A DNA stretch of 64,000 bases from UBA1351 sp963677625 (GCA_963677625.2 CAXXSW010000011.1:1-64000), one strand, 5' to 3'; positions 53,265 through 62,578 are shown, counted from the first letter of the stretch. Made by a program: numbers and translations. Notes: generated by a model not told the origin, from the letters alone.

Positions 53265-54496
53265 ATGCAAGCAGGAGATCCTTATACTTTCCACATGTAA
53301 GTGATGCTGACTGGAATGACTGGCACTGGCAGATGAAAAACAGGATTACGTCATCAGTCGAGCTTGAAAATTATCTTGACTTATCAGAAGGTGAAAAAGA
53401 AGCTGTTGATAAGTGTTTGGAGAAACTCCGTATGTCCATAACACCCTACTATCTTTCCTTGATTGATCCTCATGATCCTGAGGATGTGGTTCGTAAACAG
53501 TCTGTACCGACCTTAAAGGAGCTTAAAAAGGGAGAAGACGATATTGAAGATCCACTTCATGAAGATGGAGATTCACCGGTTCCGGGTCTTACCCATAGAT
53601 ATCCAGACAGAGTTCTTCTTTTGGTTACAGAGCAATGTTCTATGTATTGCAGATATTGTACTAGGCGTCGATTTGCTGGTCATACTGACTGCTCTGTTGG
53701 TATGTCTGCCATCGATAAGGCTATTGACTATATTGAAAGAACACCTGTAATTCGTGATGTTCTTATATCAGGAGGAGATCCACTTCTCTTATCTAATGAT
53801 AGATTGGAAAGAATCCTAGCAAGACTCAGTAAAATTGAACATATTGAAGTGATTCGCATAGGAACCAGAACACCAGTGGTAATGCCACAAAGAATAACCA
53901 AGGAGCTGACTGATATGCTGAAAAAATATCACCCTTTATGGATTAACACCCACTTCAGCCACCCCAATGAAGTTACAGAGGAGTCCAGACAAGCTTGTGG
54001 AAGACTGGCTGATGCTGGTATACCTTTAGGTAATCAATCAGTACTTCTAGCTGGTATTAATGACAAAATCACTATCATGAAAGACTTAGTTCATCAATTA
54101 GTTAAGATGCGGGTAAGGCCATATTATATATATCAATGTGACTTATCCCAAGGTATTGGCCACTTTAGGACTCCTGTGGCTGTTGGTATGGAAATCATTG
54201 AGGGACTGCGTGGTCATACATCTGGCTTTTGTGTACCAACCTTCGTTGTAGACGCACCAGGTGGGGGAGGAAAGATACCAGTTATGCCTAATTATGTTAT
54301 TTCTCAAGGCTATGAACGAGTTGTTCTTAGAAATTTTGAAGGTATGATTACCACTTATTCAGAACCTGAATATTATAGCTTTAACAAGACCCATGATGAA
54401 AAAGACATTAAATTGGAAGGTGTTGCAGGACTTCTTAATGGCCAGAAGATTACCATCGAGCCTAAAGAAAAAACGCATCACCAAAAGGAAACCTAA
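53261..54496 (+). CDS. kamA: L-lysine 2,3-aminomutase
   Basis: A 411-residue radical-SAM, PLP-dependent mutase turning L-lysine into L-beta-lysine, the entry step of the pathway. The cluster motif is Cys126-x3-Cys130-x2-Cys133 (CSMYCRYC), and the PLP lysine is Lys338 in DAPGGGGKIP. Length matches the Clostridium subterminale enzyme. In other bacteria KamA homologues (EpmB, AblA) serve EF-P modification or osmolyte synthesis. The surrounding genes make lysine fermentation the clear role here. Confidence 0.97.
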   Translation: MNASRRSLYFPHVSDADWNDWHWQMKNRITSSVELENYLDLSEGEKEAVDKCLEKLRMSITPYYLSLIDPHDPEDVVRKQSVPTLKELKKGEDDIEDPLHEDGDSPVPGLTHRYPDRVLLLVTEQCSMYCRYCTRRRFAGHTDCSVGMSAIDKAIDYIERTPVIRDVLISGGDPLLLSNDRLERILARLSKIEHIEVIRIGTRTPVVMPQRITKELTDMLKKYHPLWINTHFSHPNEVTEESRQACGRLADAGIPLGNQSVLLAGINDKITIMKDLVHQLVKMRVRPYYIYQCDLSQGIGHFRTPVAVGMEIIEGLRGHTSGFCVPTFVVDAPGGGGKIPVMPNYVISQGYERVVLRNFEGMITTYSEPEYYSFNKTHDEKDIKLEGVAGLLNGQKITIEPKEKTHHQKET

Positions 54497-54497
54497 G

Positions 54498-55400
54498 ATG
54501 AGGTTATCAGAAAGACTTGGTCCTTATACTGTCATAGGTCTTATGGGTATGTGTAAAAATGCAGGAAAAACAACAGTCCTTAATCATTTGGTTGAAGATC
54601 TTTATAAGTGGAGTACACTAGGACTCACCTCCATTGGATATGATGGGGAGGAAAAGGACCAGGTAACCAATCTTAGGAAACCCAGAGTTCCTGTTTATCC
54701 AGGTATGATTATTGCAACGGCCGCATCTTGTCTCAGGGACACAGAACTTGACTACCAAGTTCTTGAAGATACGGGTTTTAGAACGGTACTTGGTAATATT
54801 TTAATTATAAAGGCTATAAGCTCACATATTGTGGAAGTAGCTGGACCCTCCATGGTAAAAAGGATGGAAGAAGTTATTATAAGGATGAAAAGTTATGGCT
54901 GCAAAAAAATCTTCGTTGATGGAGCAGCAGGAAGATTATCATTTTCAAGACTCTGTGATGCTAATATATTAGCTGTTGGAGGAGCTTTGACTACAGATTT
55001 AAAGAAACTACAGATTTTAGTTAGACACCAGTTGACGATTATGGAACTAGGCAAAGACAAGGTCTTGTATAGAGAAAAAGATAGTCATGAGGTAAGCCCT
55101 ACAATCAGGCATAGGGGGTCATTAGTGGATGATGATTTAGTTTGTTATATAGAAAAAGGGAAGAAGAAAGTTATTATTGATCATCCTGCATCATCTTTTA
55201 TAACTATCAAAGGATTTCACCGATTTAGAAAAAAGGGAGGCAGACTTTTTGTTAAAGAGCCGCTCCATCTCATTGCCATAACCATAAATCCAATGACACC
55301 TTATGCATCTTGGTTAAATAGTAATGAGATGAGAGAAAGCCTTGAGAAGCTAACTGACTTGCCAATTATAAATATTTTAGAGGAAGACACTTATGAATAA
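54498..55400 (+). CDS. kamB: Lysine 5,6-aminomutase reactivation protein KamB-like
   Basis: A 300-residue protein with an N-terminal P-loop (GMCKNAGKTT near residue 20) and a second segment VDGAAGRLSF. It corresponds in position and type to KamB, associated with reactivating the B12-dependent lysine 5,6-aminomutase. AAAGGAA and a one-base gap after the kamA stop support ATG 54498; the frame stays open upstream inside kamA. The partner gene kamC (a MutS-like ATPase in other clusters) is not present here. The function is taken from family context rather than from catalytic residues. Confidence 0.8.
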   Translation: MRLSERLGPYTVIGLMGMCKNAGKTTVLNHLVEDLYKWSTLGLTSIGYDGEEKDQVTNLRKPRVPVYPGMIIATAASCLRDTELDYQVLEDTGFRTVLGNILIIKAISSHIVEVAGPSMVKRMEEVIIRMKSYGCKKIFVDGAAGRLSFSRLCDANILAVGGALTTDLKKLQILVRHQLTIMELGKDKVLYREKDSHEVSPTIRHRGSLVDDDLVCYIEKGKKKVIIDHPASSFITIKGFHRFRKKGGRLFVKEPLHLIAITINPMTPYASWLNSNEMRESLEKLTDLPIINILEEDTYE

Positions 55401-57033
55401 TAAATTAAAACTAGATGAAAAAACAGTATTTAAGTGTAGGCAAACAGCCCTATGGATTGCAGAAGAGGTTCAGTCTTTTATTGACATTCACTCAACTATA
55501 GCAGTTGAACGGACGATTGTTCGGTTCTTTGGTGTTGATGGTGTTGATGAAGTAGATGTCCCACTGCCTAATGTTGTCGTAGAAGCTATGGAAGAACATG
55601 GACTTTTAGAAGAGGGGGCAGTTCGGTTTTTCGCCAGAGCTCTGAAGGGAGAAAAAGAAAAAAGACCAGACTTATCTATTATAAGCAATAGTGAAATAAG
55701 TGAAGAAAAATTGACTAGTTTGGTTATTGATATTGCCAGATCTATTGGTGAGGGGACTTTTGACTTTGATTTACCGGAAGTTACTAATAAGGAAGTAGAT
55801 GAATTTGTGGGTCCTTATGTAAATCTAGCCCTAAGAAAAATAAATATGAATCGAATCAAAAGAGATGATTTTATTAATGACTTTGGTGAGACTGAGGGTG
55901 CCTATATCTATGTTATTGTAGCTACCGGAAATATTTATGAAGACGTGACCCAGGCGGTAGCCGCAGCCAGACAAGGAGCTGATGTTATTGCAGTCATTCG
56001 CACAACAGGTCAAAGTCTTCTTGATTATGTACCATATGGGCCAACGACAGAGGGCTTTGGTGGTACCTATGCAACCCAAGAAAATTTTAAAATCATGAGA
56101 AAGGCTCTAGATGAAGTAGGGGAGGAAATCGGTCATTATATTAGGCTATGTAACTACTGTTCTGGGTTATGTATGCCTGAAATAGCAGTTATGGGAGCCT
56201 ATGAACGACTGGATATGATGTTGAATGACGCTCTATATGGTATTTTGTTTAGGGATATTAATATGAAACGAACCTTAGTTGATCAGTTTTTTTCAAGAAT
56301 TATTAATGCTTATGCAGGTGTTATCATTAATACTGGTGAAGACAATTACTTAACGACTGCAGATGCTTATGAAGAGGCTCATACGGTATTGGCTAGTCAG
56401 TTTATTAATGAGCAATTTGCCTTTAAGGCTGGATTGCCTGAAGAATTGATGGGATTAGGCCATGCCTTTGAGATTGATCCTGCTACCAAGGATTCTTTTG
56501 TGTATGAATTGGCTCAGGCTCAAATGGCCAAAGAAATATTTCCAAAGGCCCCTCTAAAGTATATGCCTCCAACTAAACATATGACTGGAGATATTTTTAT
56601 GGGAAATGTCCAGGATGCCCTTTTTAATATGGTGACAACCCTAACTGGTCAAAAAATTCACCTTCTCGGTATGATGACAGAAGCTATTCATACACCATTT
56701 CTGGCTGATCGGGCAGTAGCAATTGAAAACGCAAGATATATCCAAAATGCTATGGCATCCTTAAGGGATGAAATTGAGTTCAAAAAAGACGGTAAAATGG
56801 TAGAAAGAGCAGATAAAATTCTTCATGAGGCCTATGAACTTCTTGATAAAATTCATGAAAAGGGTTTATTTGTAGCCTTGTCTGAAGGAACTTTTGCAGG
56901 TGTAAAACGACCAGTAGACGGTGGTAAGGGACTTGATGGCGTCTTTGAAAAATCAGCCAAGTATATTAATCCGTTTATGGACCAAATGCTTATTCAACTC
57001 TCACATAATCAAACCATAGGAAAGGAGGTCTAA
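55393..57033 (+). CDS. kamD: Lysine 5,6-aminomutase, alpha subunit
   Basis: A 546-residue large subunit forming the TIM barrel of the coenzyme B12- and PLP-dependent mutase that moves the terminal amino group of beta-lysine to give 3,5-diaminohexanoate. Conserved blocks include DVIAVIRTTGQSLLDYVPYG, HYIRLCNYCSGLCMPE and GLGHAFEIDP. The start overlaps kamB by eight bases, and kamE begins one base after its end. The length is slightly above the usual value because of a longer N-terminus. Confidence 0.95.
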   Translation: MNNKLKLDEKTVFKCRQTALWIAEEVQSFIDIHSTIAVERTIVRFFGVDGVDEVDVPLPNVVVEAMEEHGLLEEGAVRFFARALKGEKEKRPDLSIISNSEISEEKLTSLVIDIARSIGEGTFDFDLPEVTNKEVDEFVGPYVNLALRKINMNRIKRDDFINDFGETEGAYIYVIVATGNIYEDVTQAVAAARQGADVIAVIRTTGQSLLDYVPYGPTTEGFGGTYATQENFKIMRKALDEVGEEIGHYIRLCNYCSGLCMPEIAVMGAYERLDMMLNDALYGILFRDINMKRTLVDQFFSRIINAYAGVIINTGEDNYLTTADAYEEAHTVLASQFINEQFAFKAGLPEELMGLGHAFEIDPATKDSFVYELAQAQMAKEIFPKAPLKYMPPTKHMTGDIFMGNVQDALFNMVTTLTGQKIHLLGMMTEAIHTPFLADRAVAIENARYIQNAMASLRDEIEFKKDGKMVERADKILHEAYELLDKIHEKGLFVALSEGTFAGVKRPVDGGKGLDGVFEKSAKYINPFMDQMLIQLSHNQTIGKEV

Positions 57034-57034
57034 G

Positions 57035-57826
57035 ATGAGCGGATATTCAATGGATAAAAAGGCGTTCTCCAAAGAGCTGGATCTTGGCCACCTTAAGCCA
57101 TACGGTGATACCATGAATGACGGTAAGGTTCAAGTTTCTTTTACACTTCCGGTTCCTAATAATGACAGATCTACAGAAGCTGCCAAATTATTGGCGGTTA
57201 AGATGGGATTGAAGGATCCGGTGATAGCAGTAAGTAAAAGTTTGGATACTTCTTTCACCATGTATGTAGCTTATGGAAGTGTAACCTATGATATAGATTA
57301 CGATTCCATTCAGGTAAGTTCAATAGAGATGGATACCATGTCCATGAAGGAAACAGACCATTTCATAAAGGAAAAGATTGGTCGCAACCTAGTTGTTGTA
57401 GGAGCATCAACAGGTACAGATGCCCATACAGTAGGAATTGATGCTATTATGAATATGAAGGGTTATGCAGGTCATTACGGACTTGAAAGATATGAATACA
57501 TAGATGCCTATAACCTCGGATCACAGGTGCCTAATATTGATTTTATACGCAAGGCCAAAGAACTGAAGGCAGATATACTCTTAGTTTCTCAAACCGTTAC
57601 TCAAAAAGATGTTCATATTAAAAACCTTACAGATCTGGTAGAAATGCTGGAGGCAGAAGGAATAAGAGACCAGGTAATACTTATCTGTGGTGGACCTAGA
57701 ATTTCCCATAAACTTGCCAAAGAATTAGGCTATGATGCAGGTTTTGGCTTTGGTAAATTTGCTGATGATGTAGCGACATATGCAGTACAGGAATTTGTAG
57801 AACGACAAAAGGAAGGTGGAGTATAA
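57035..57826 (+). CDS. kamE: Lysine 5,6-aminomutase, beta subunit
   Basis: The 263-residue cobalamin-binding subunit. The B12 motif DxHxxG is visible as DAHTVG (His131 is the lower axial ligand), and Lys142 in NMKGYAGHYG fits the lysine that holds PLP across the interface. The Rossmann-like C-terminal part includes ILICGGPRIS. GGAGG stands upstream of the ATG in the end of kamD. With kamD it completes the enzyme. Confidence 0.95.
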   Translation: MSGYSMDKKAFSKELDLGHLKPYGDTMNDGKVQVSFTLPVPNNDRSTEAAKLLAVKMGLKDPVIAVSKSLDTSFTMYVAYGSVTYDIDYDSIQVSSIEMDTMSMKETDHFIKEKIGRNLVVVGASTGTDAHTVGIDAIMNMKGYAGHYGLERYEYIDAYNLGSQVPNIDFIRKAKELKADILLVSQTVTQKDVHIKNLTDLVEMLEAEGIRDQVILICGGPRISHKLAKELGYDAGFGFGKFADDVATYAVQEFVERQKEGGV

Positions 57827-57827
57827 G

Positions 57828-59084
57828 ATGGAAAATGCAAGAAAATTAAATTTAGAAAAATCCATGACATTAATTGAAGAGGGAAGAAAGACAACACCAG
57901 GGGGTATGCTTGGTATCCGTCGTCCTTATAATTTTGTTGAAGGTGAGTATCCTATATTTATAGACCATGGATATGGGGGACACATTGTTGATGTTGACGG
58001 TAATGATTATATTGACATGCTTTGCTCATATGGTCCCATTATATTAGGTTTTGTTGAAGATGAGATTAACCAAGCGGTGATAGGCCAAATGCAAAAGGGG
58101 TTCTGTTTTTCACTAGTACAGGAAATTCAAAATAAGCTACAGGAAAAGCTTATAGATGTGATTCCTTGTGCTGAAATGGCGGTTCTAGCAAAAACAGGAT
58201 CAGATGTAACGACCATGGCCATTCGTGTTGCTAGAGGTTATACCAAAAAGAACAAGGTTCTTCGCTGCGGTTATCATGGATGGCATGACTGGTGTGTAGA
58301 AAACCATGGTGGTGTGCCAGAAGAAATTCTTAATTTAACAGAAGCTTTTGAGTATGGCGACCTTAAAGATTTAGAAGAAAAGCTTGATAAGAATAAAGAT
58401 GAGGTAGCATGTGTTATAGTAACACCCGTAGGTCATCCTACAGCGAAAGACGTCATAACCCCGCCTGAAGGTTATCTTGAAGGGGTTAAAGCTTTAACAG
58501 AAAAGCATGGGGTTATTTTGATTTTTGACGAAATTAGAACTGGTTTTAGGGTAGCACTAGGGGGAGCCGGTGAGTATTATGGCGTGAAACCGGACCTTGC
58601 TACCTTCGGAAAGGCCATGGCCAATGGTTATCCCATTAGTGCCTTAGTTGGTAAAAAAGAAGTCCTTCAAGTGATGGAAAAAGAAGTTTTCGTCTCATCT
58701 ACCTTTTTCCCAAATAGTCTGGAGATGGCTGCTTCCCTAAAATGTATTGAGATTATTGAGAGAGACCATGTTATTGATCAGATATGGAATAAAGGGGAGA
58801 TTTTCTTAAATGACTTAAAGGAACTTAAAGAGAAGCATGGAGCACCGATAACCATTTCAGGTATACCACCTATGCCATTTGTGACTTTTGATAAGGTGGA
58901 TGAAGACTATAAGACCAGAAGAAAAGAATTTTACACTCAAACTATTCGTCGGGGTCTCTTTATTCAGCCTTATCATCACTGGTATATCTGTCATCGACAT
59001 ACAGAGGAAGATATGATTAAGGCTATTAGGGCTATTGATGAAGCGCTTGCATATGTTATGGAAAAATACCCGGTGAAAGGATAG
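57828..59084 (+). CDS. kat: Class III aminotransferase, probable 3-aminobutyryl-CoA transaminase
   Basis: A 418-residue PLP enzyme of the class III aminotransferase fold, most like glutamate-1-semialdehyde aminomutase-type sequences. The PLP lysine is Lys262 (TFGKAMANGYP) and the ring-binding Asp234 lies in FDEIRTGFR. The pathway needs an enzyme for 3-aminobutyryl-CoA, and the usual ammonia lyase (kal) is missing. A class III transaminase (Kat) that converts it to acetoacetyl-CoA is known from Cloacamonas-type lysine fermenters, so I propose that role. No heme genes are nearby to support HemL. ATG 57828 follows GGAAGGTGGAG. Confidence 0.75.
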   Translation: MENARKLNLEKSMTLIEEGRKTTPGGMLGIRRPYNFVEGEYPIFIDHGYGGHIVDVDGNDYIDMLCSYGPIILGFVEDEINQAVIGQMQKGFCFSLVQEIQNKLQEKLIDVIPCAEMAVLAKTGSDVTTMAIRVARGYTKKNKVLRCGYHGWHDWCVENHGGVPEEILNLTEAFEYGDLKDLEEKLDKNKDEVACVIVTPVGHPTAKDVITPPEGYLEGVKALTEKHGVILIFDEIRTGFRVALGGAGEYYGVKPDLATFGKAMANGYPISALVGKKEVLQVMEKEVFVSSTFFPNSLEMAASLKCIEIIERDHVIDQIWNKGEIFLNDLKELKEKHGAPITISGIPPMPFVTFDKVDEDYKTRRKEFYTQTIRRGLFIQPYHHWYICHRHTEEDMIKAIRAIDEALAYVMEKYPVKG

Positions 59085-59091
59085 GTCGTTT

Positions 59092-59748
59092 ATGGGAAAA
59101 TTTGTTAATCTTAAGTTTTGCCAAGAATTAGTGAAGCCTGGAATGACTATTATGGTTGGTGGTTTTATGGCAGTTGGTGCGCCTGAACATATCATTGATG
59201 CCCTAGTGGAGGCCGGAACTTCCGATCTCACCCTTATTTCAACAGATACGGCAACCGAAATAAGTGGAGTTGGTAAAATGGTGGTAGCCAAACAGTTTAA
59301 AAAGATTTATGCGTCTCACATTGGCCTCAATAGAGAAACCGGTAGACAGCTTAATGAGGGAGAAACTGAAGTTATTCTAACGCCACAGGGAACTTTAGCT
59401 GAGCAGATTCGTTGTGGTGGCTCTGGAATTGGTGGTTTCTTAACACCGACAGGTGTGGGAACTGTTGTTGAAGAAGGTAAGGAGACGATGCTTATTGATG
59501 GCAAGAAGTATATACTTGAATTGCCTTTAAAGGCAGATGTTGCCTTTATATTAGGGACAAAGGTAGATAAGGCAGGTAATGTCTTTATAGCTAAAACGAC
59601 TAGGAACTTTAATCCCTTAATGGCCATGGCTGGTGATATCGTCGTTGTTGAGGCCAGAGAAGTTGTTGAAATCGGAGAAATTGATCCCCATATGGTAATG
59701 GTACCTGGAACTTTAGTTGATTATATCGTCGATGCCAGTGGGAGGTAG
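59092..59748 (+). CDS. atoD: CoA-transferase subunit A (butyrate/acetoacetate type)
   Basis: The 218-residue alpha subunit of a family I CoA-transferase. The opening IMVGGFMAVGAPEHIIDAL and the GSGIGGFLTPTGVGT loop are characteristic. In lysine fermenters the enzyme activates acetoacetate by taking CoA from butyryl-CoA, which gives butyrate and acetoacetyl-CoA. It starts seven bases after kat. The ribosome binding site is weak, so translation may depend on coupling. Confidence 0.92.
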   Translation: MGKFVNLKFCQELVKPGMTIMVGGFMAVGAPEHIIDALVEAGTSDLTLISTDTATEISGVGKMVVAKQFKKIYASHIGLNRETGRQLNEGETEVILTPQGTLAEQIRCGGSGIGGFLTPTGVGTVVEEGKETMLIDGKKYILELPLKADVAFILGTKVDKAGNVFIAKTTRNFNPLMAMAGDIVVVEAREVVEIGEIDPHMVMVPGTLVDYIVDASGR

Positions 59749-59752
59749 GGAT

Positions 59753-60400
59753 ATGAAGATCTTATCAACAAAAGAAGTCATAGCAAAAAGAGTAGCAAAA
59801 GAGCTGAAAAACGGTTATATGGTTAATCTTGGTATAGGTCTGCCTACCTTGGTTGCTGACTTTTTGCCTCAAGGTATTGATGTAACCTTTCAGTCAGAAA
59901 ATGGTATGCTTGGTCTTGGTCCGGTACCAGATGAAGGCCATCTTGACCCAGATATATGTAATGCAGGAGGGAATCCGGTAACTATTGTTAATGGTGGTAT
60001 GTATTTTGATTCGGCATATTCCTTTGGCTTGATTAGGGGGGGACATGTGGATGTAACCGTTCTTGGAGCTCTTCAGGTCGATGAACAGGCTAATATTGCC
60101 AACTGGATGATACCTGGGAAAATGGTTCCAGGTATGGGGGGAGCAATGGACCTTTTAGTTGGAGCTAAAAAAGTCATTGTGGCTATGACCCACACTGCAA
60201 AAGGAAAAATGAAGATTCTTAAAGAATGTAACTTGCCCCTAACAGCCGTTGGTGCTGTTGATATGATTATTACGGATCTTTGTGTATTTGAATATATTGA
60301 GGGTAAGTTGACTCTGACTGAACTTATGGATGGAGCAACACTTGATATGGTTAATAATCAAACAGAAGCTTCTTTTGATATACAGTTGAAAAAAGGTTAG
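59753..60400 (+). CDS. atoA: CoA-transferase subunit B (butyrate/acetoacetate type)
   Basis: The 215-residue beta subunit, containing the catalytic Glu49 in QSENGMLGLGP that forms the glutamyl-CoA intermediate. GGGAGGTAGGG precedes ATG 59753; the frame remains open upstream into atoD but the signal favours this start. It ends the lysine operon, whose transcript stops at the strong terminator that follows. Confidence 0.93.
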   Translation: MKILSTKEVIAKRVAKELKNGYMVNLGIGLPTLVADFLPQGIDVTFQSENGMLGLGPVPDEGHLDPDICNAGGNPVTIVNGGMYFDSAYSFGLIRGGHVDVTVLGALQVDEQANIANWMIPGKMVPGMGGAMDLLVGAKKVIVAMTHTAKGKMKILKECNLPLTAVGAVDMIITDLCVFEYIEGKLTLTELMDGATLDMVNNQTEASFDIQLKKG

Positions 60401-60403
60401 CAT

Positions 60404-60444
60404 AAAAAGCCAGAAAACAAGTTTTTTGTTTTCTGGCTTTTTTA
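60404..60444. terminator. Bidirectional terminator after the lysine operon
   Basis: AAAAAGCCAGAAAACA (60404-60419) pairs perfectly with TGTTTTCTGGCTTTTT (60427-60442). Flanking A and T runs suit both the operon and the convergent SRAP gene, whose stop lies in the stem. Confidence 0.92.
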
Positions 60445-61140
60445 GAGAGCTATTTGTTCGTCTGTGGGTTCTATACATTTAATTGAATTGTTCTTCATAG
60501 AATTGACAAGAGTGGAGACTTGATAGGTGTCCATTTTTTGGGCATTATAGGGGACTAGCAGGTCTTTAAGTTGGTCAGTAGGAGTCTGGGGATTTAACCA
60601 TATGTTAGATGTTTCAGGTGTCAAAATAACAGGCATCCGATTGTGTATAGGCTCCATTAACTCATTAGGTTTACAGGTAAGAATTGAACATGTATGAAGC
60701 TTTCTTCCATCGTTATAGGTAAAACTTGTATAGATGCCTGCAAAGGGCATAAGCTTCTGATCCTTAGTTGTAAAACGGAAAGGACGTTTTATTTTTCCAC
60801 GTTTCCATTCATAAAAGCTATCAGCCATAATTAAACAACGTTTACTAGCAAAAGCAGTCTTGAAAGTGGGCTTTTCATGGACCGTTTCACTTCGGGCGTT
60901 AATAAGGGAGTATTTAATTTCCGATTGTTTGGTCCAAGGAGGAACAAGCCCCCAAACCAATTCGCCTGCCCTACGTTGGTCCTTAGAGCCAGGTTGGATA
61001 ATAGTGAGAACATTGGAGGAAGGACCAATATTGTAATTCGGGACATTAGAAATAGCTGGTGCATTTGTTATCTCAAATGCATCAGCTAGTATATCAAGAA
61101 TCATTTGTTTATCAAGAGTAAGCGTTACTCTTCCACACAT
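60442..61140 (-). CDS. SRAP-domain protein (HMCES/YedK type)
   Basis: The 232-residue SOS-response-associated peptidase family protein caps abasic sites in single-stranded DNA through Cys2 (MCGRVTLT), which becomes the N-terminus after Met removal. The conserved NARSETVHEKPTF, the Glu in DSFYEWKRG and HNRMPVIL follow. It lies one base after the gene at 61142-61789 and probably shares its transcript. No LexA box was seen nearby. Confidence 0.93.
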   Translation of the reverse strand: MCGRVTLTLDKQMILDILADAFEITNAPAISNVPNYNIGPSSNVLTIIQPGSKDQRRAGELVWGLVPPWTKQSEIKYSLINARSETVHEKPTFKTAFASKRCLIMADSFYEWKRGKIKRPFRFTTKDQKLMPFAGIYTSFTYNDGRKLHTCSILTCKPNELMEPIHNRMPVILTPETSNIWLNPQTPTDQLKDLLVPYNAQKMDTYQVSTLVNSMKNNSIKCIEPTDEQIAL

Positions 61141-61141
61141 G

Positions 61142-61789
61142 TTATACCTCTGTTTCTTTATCTGCGCCGCCTATCCATTCATCAAATTTCTTCATAGTCA
61201 TATCGTAGGTGTCATAGGATAAAGCAGGGAGACTACCCTTACCTCCAAACATCTCTTCTACTTTTCTAAAGCCGCTGACAAAAGCATCTTTTAGTTCTTG
61301 AGCTTTTGCAGGATCACTACCTGAAAGGGCTTTAGCAAAATCAACTAATCGGGATGAGGTTTCAGATGCACTCCAATATCCGCCTTCTGCAACATCTTTC
61401 TTAGCTTGTTGAACATCTGCCGCAGTATATTCAATATCAAGATTTATTTTATCGCCGTTTTCTATCTTATCCAGAAAACCGCGAATACCACCTAGTTGCT
61501 TAAGGCTTGTACTTTTGGCTGTGTTTCTAAATAATTGAATCATTCTGGCATCAGTTTCTTCTTTCATAGCCAAAACTTTTTCCATATCAACGGTATAGCC
61601 TGCAGAGGCTTTCGTTTTTTGTCTATCACCTGGTTCATATACAACACTAGGTTCATCTTTGACTTTTTCTTTATCTTGAACTACCGTCTTTTCAATGCCA
61701 GGATTGGAAATCTGCTTGAGTTTAGTTTGACTCTTATATGAAGTACTATCTAGATTTAAGTTAGTTTGTTTATGGATATTGGTAATCAT
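61142..61789 (-). CDS. Unknown protein transcribed from a sigma-28-type promoter
   Basis: A 215-residue soluble protein without signal or membrane segments. The first 60 residues are polar and look disordered, and the rest appears helical with the segment GYWSASETSSRLVDFAKALSGSDPAKA (given here in part). I recognise similar hypothetical proteins in Clostridia but no assigned function. AAGGAGG precedes the ATG. A flagellar-type promoter lies upstream, so I infer a link to motility. The SRAP gene follows after one base. Confidence 0.75.
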   Translation of the reverse strand: MITNIHKQTNLNLDSTSYKSQTKLKQISNPGIEKTVVQDKEKVKDEPSVVYEPGDRQKTKASAGYTVDMEKVLAMKEETDARMIQLFRNTAKSTSLKQLGGIRGFLDKIENGDKINLDIEYTAADVQQAKKDVAEGGYWSASETSSRLVDFAKALSGSDPAKAQELKDAFVSGFRKVEEMFGGKGSLPALSYDTYDMTMKKFDEWIGGADKETEV

Positions 61790-61844
61790 TATACATTCCT
61801 CCTTGAATGAATCGCCTTCCGGTGGCTTATATGTTTCTATACAT

Positions 61845-61872
61845 ATATCGGCTGCAACCCCGGAAAAGTTTA
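61845..61872 (-). promoter_or_regulatory. Sigma-28 (SigD/FliA) type promoter
   Basis: Read leftward, TAAA (61872-61869), a 16-nt spacer and GCCGATAT (61852-61845) give the SigD consensus TAAA-N14-16-GCCGATAT exactly. The expected start is about 50 nt before the 215-residue protein gene. Confidence 0.75.
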
Positions 61873-61921
61873 TAGGAATAAGTAATTAGTAAAATGTTAG
61901 AATTTATGATAATATTAAGTT

Positions 61922-62578
61922 ATGTTAGTTGATAGAATAAAAGAAATCATCTCTATTATACCATATAAAGAGACAATTATCACTGAGGGAAAAGGCCCGG
62001 AATCTTCTGTACTTCTACCTATTGTTGAGAAGGAGGGAAAGCTGTATATACTTTTTGAAAAAAGGAGTCAGTGGGTTAGCCAACCAGGCGAAATTTGCTT
62101 TCCAGGTGGAAGAGTTGACCAAGCAGATATGGATGCAGAAGCTACGGCTTTGAGAGAAACGTATGAAGAGTTAGGATATGCTGACCAAGAGGTACAAATA
62201 CTAGGTAAACTAGGTGTGTTACCGGCTCATTTTAGGAACTTAATCCATTGTTATATAGGTTTTATTCATTGGGATCAGGTGGAGGCCAGTAGGTATAACC
62301 ATCAGGAAGTTGAAGAAGTTATTCTTGTTGACCTTGACCACTTACTTGATATTCAGCCCAAGATATATAGCCTACAGGTAAAAGCAGAAACCTATATTCT
62401 AGATGAACATGGTAAGAAGCAAGTTACTTTTCCAGTGAGCGCCTTAGGCCTTCCTGAAAAATACGATGATAGTTGGAATATGGGTAAAAGGAATGTTATT
62501 GTCTATGAGTTGGAACATGTTACGATTTGGGGGTTAACAGCAACCCTTCTTAAGTATTTTATTGAACAATTAAGGTAA
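61922..62578 (+). CDS. Nudix hydrolase, CoA pyrophosphatase type
   Basis: A 218-residue Nudix enzyme expected to cut coenzyme A or its esters. The Nudix box runs from GGRVDQADMDAEA to LRETYEELG and is preceded by the CoA-type motif EKRSQWVSQPGEICFPGG. No ribosome binding site is visible before ATG 61922, and a -10-like GATAAT (61908-61913) lies only nine bases upstream, so the message may be leaderless or nearly so. A strong terminator follows. Confidence 0.88.
   Translation: MLVDRIKEIISIIPYKETIITEGKGPESSVLLPIVEKEGKLYILFEKRSQWVSQPGEICFPGGRVDQADMDAEATALRETYEELGYADQEVQILGKLGVLPAHFRNLIHCYIGFIHWDQVEASRYNHQEVEEVILVDLDHLLDIQPKIYSLQVKAETYILDEHGKKQVTFPVSALGLPEKYDDSWNMGKRNVIVYELEHVTIWGLTATLLKYFIEQLR

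Noticed and set aside
57828..59084. Glutamate-1-semialdehyde aminomutase (HemL) for heme synthesis
   Set aside because: Fold and length would allow it, but the gene is embedded in the lysine operon, no tetrapyrrole genes are nearby, and the pathway lacks exactly the step that a Kat-type enzyme provides.
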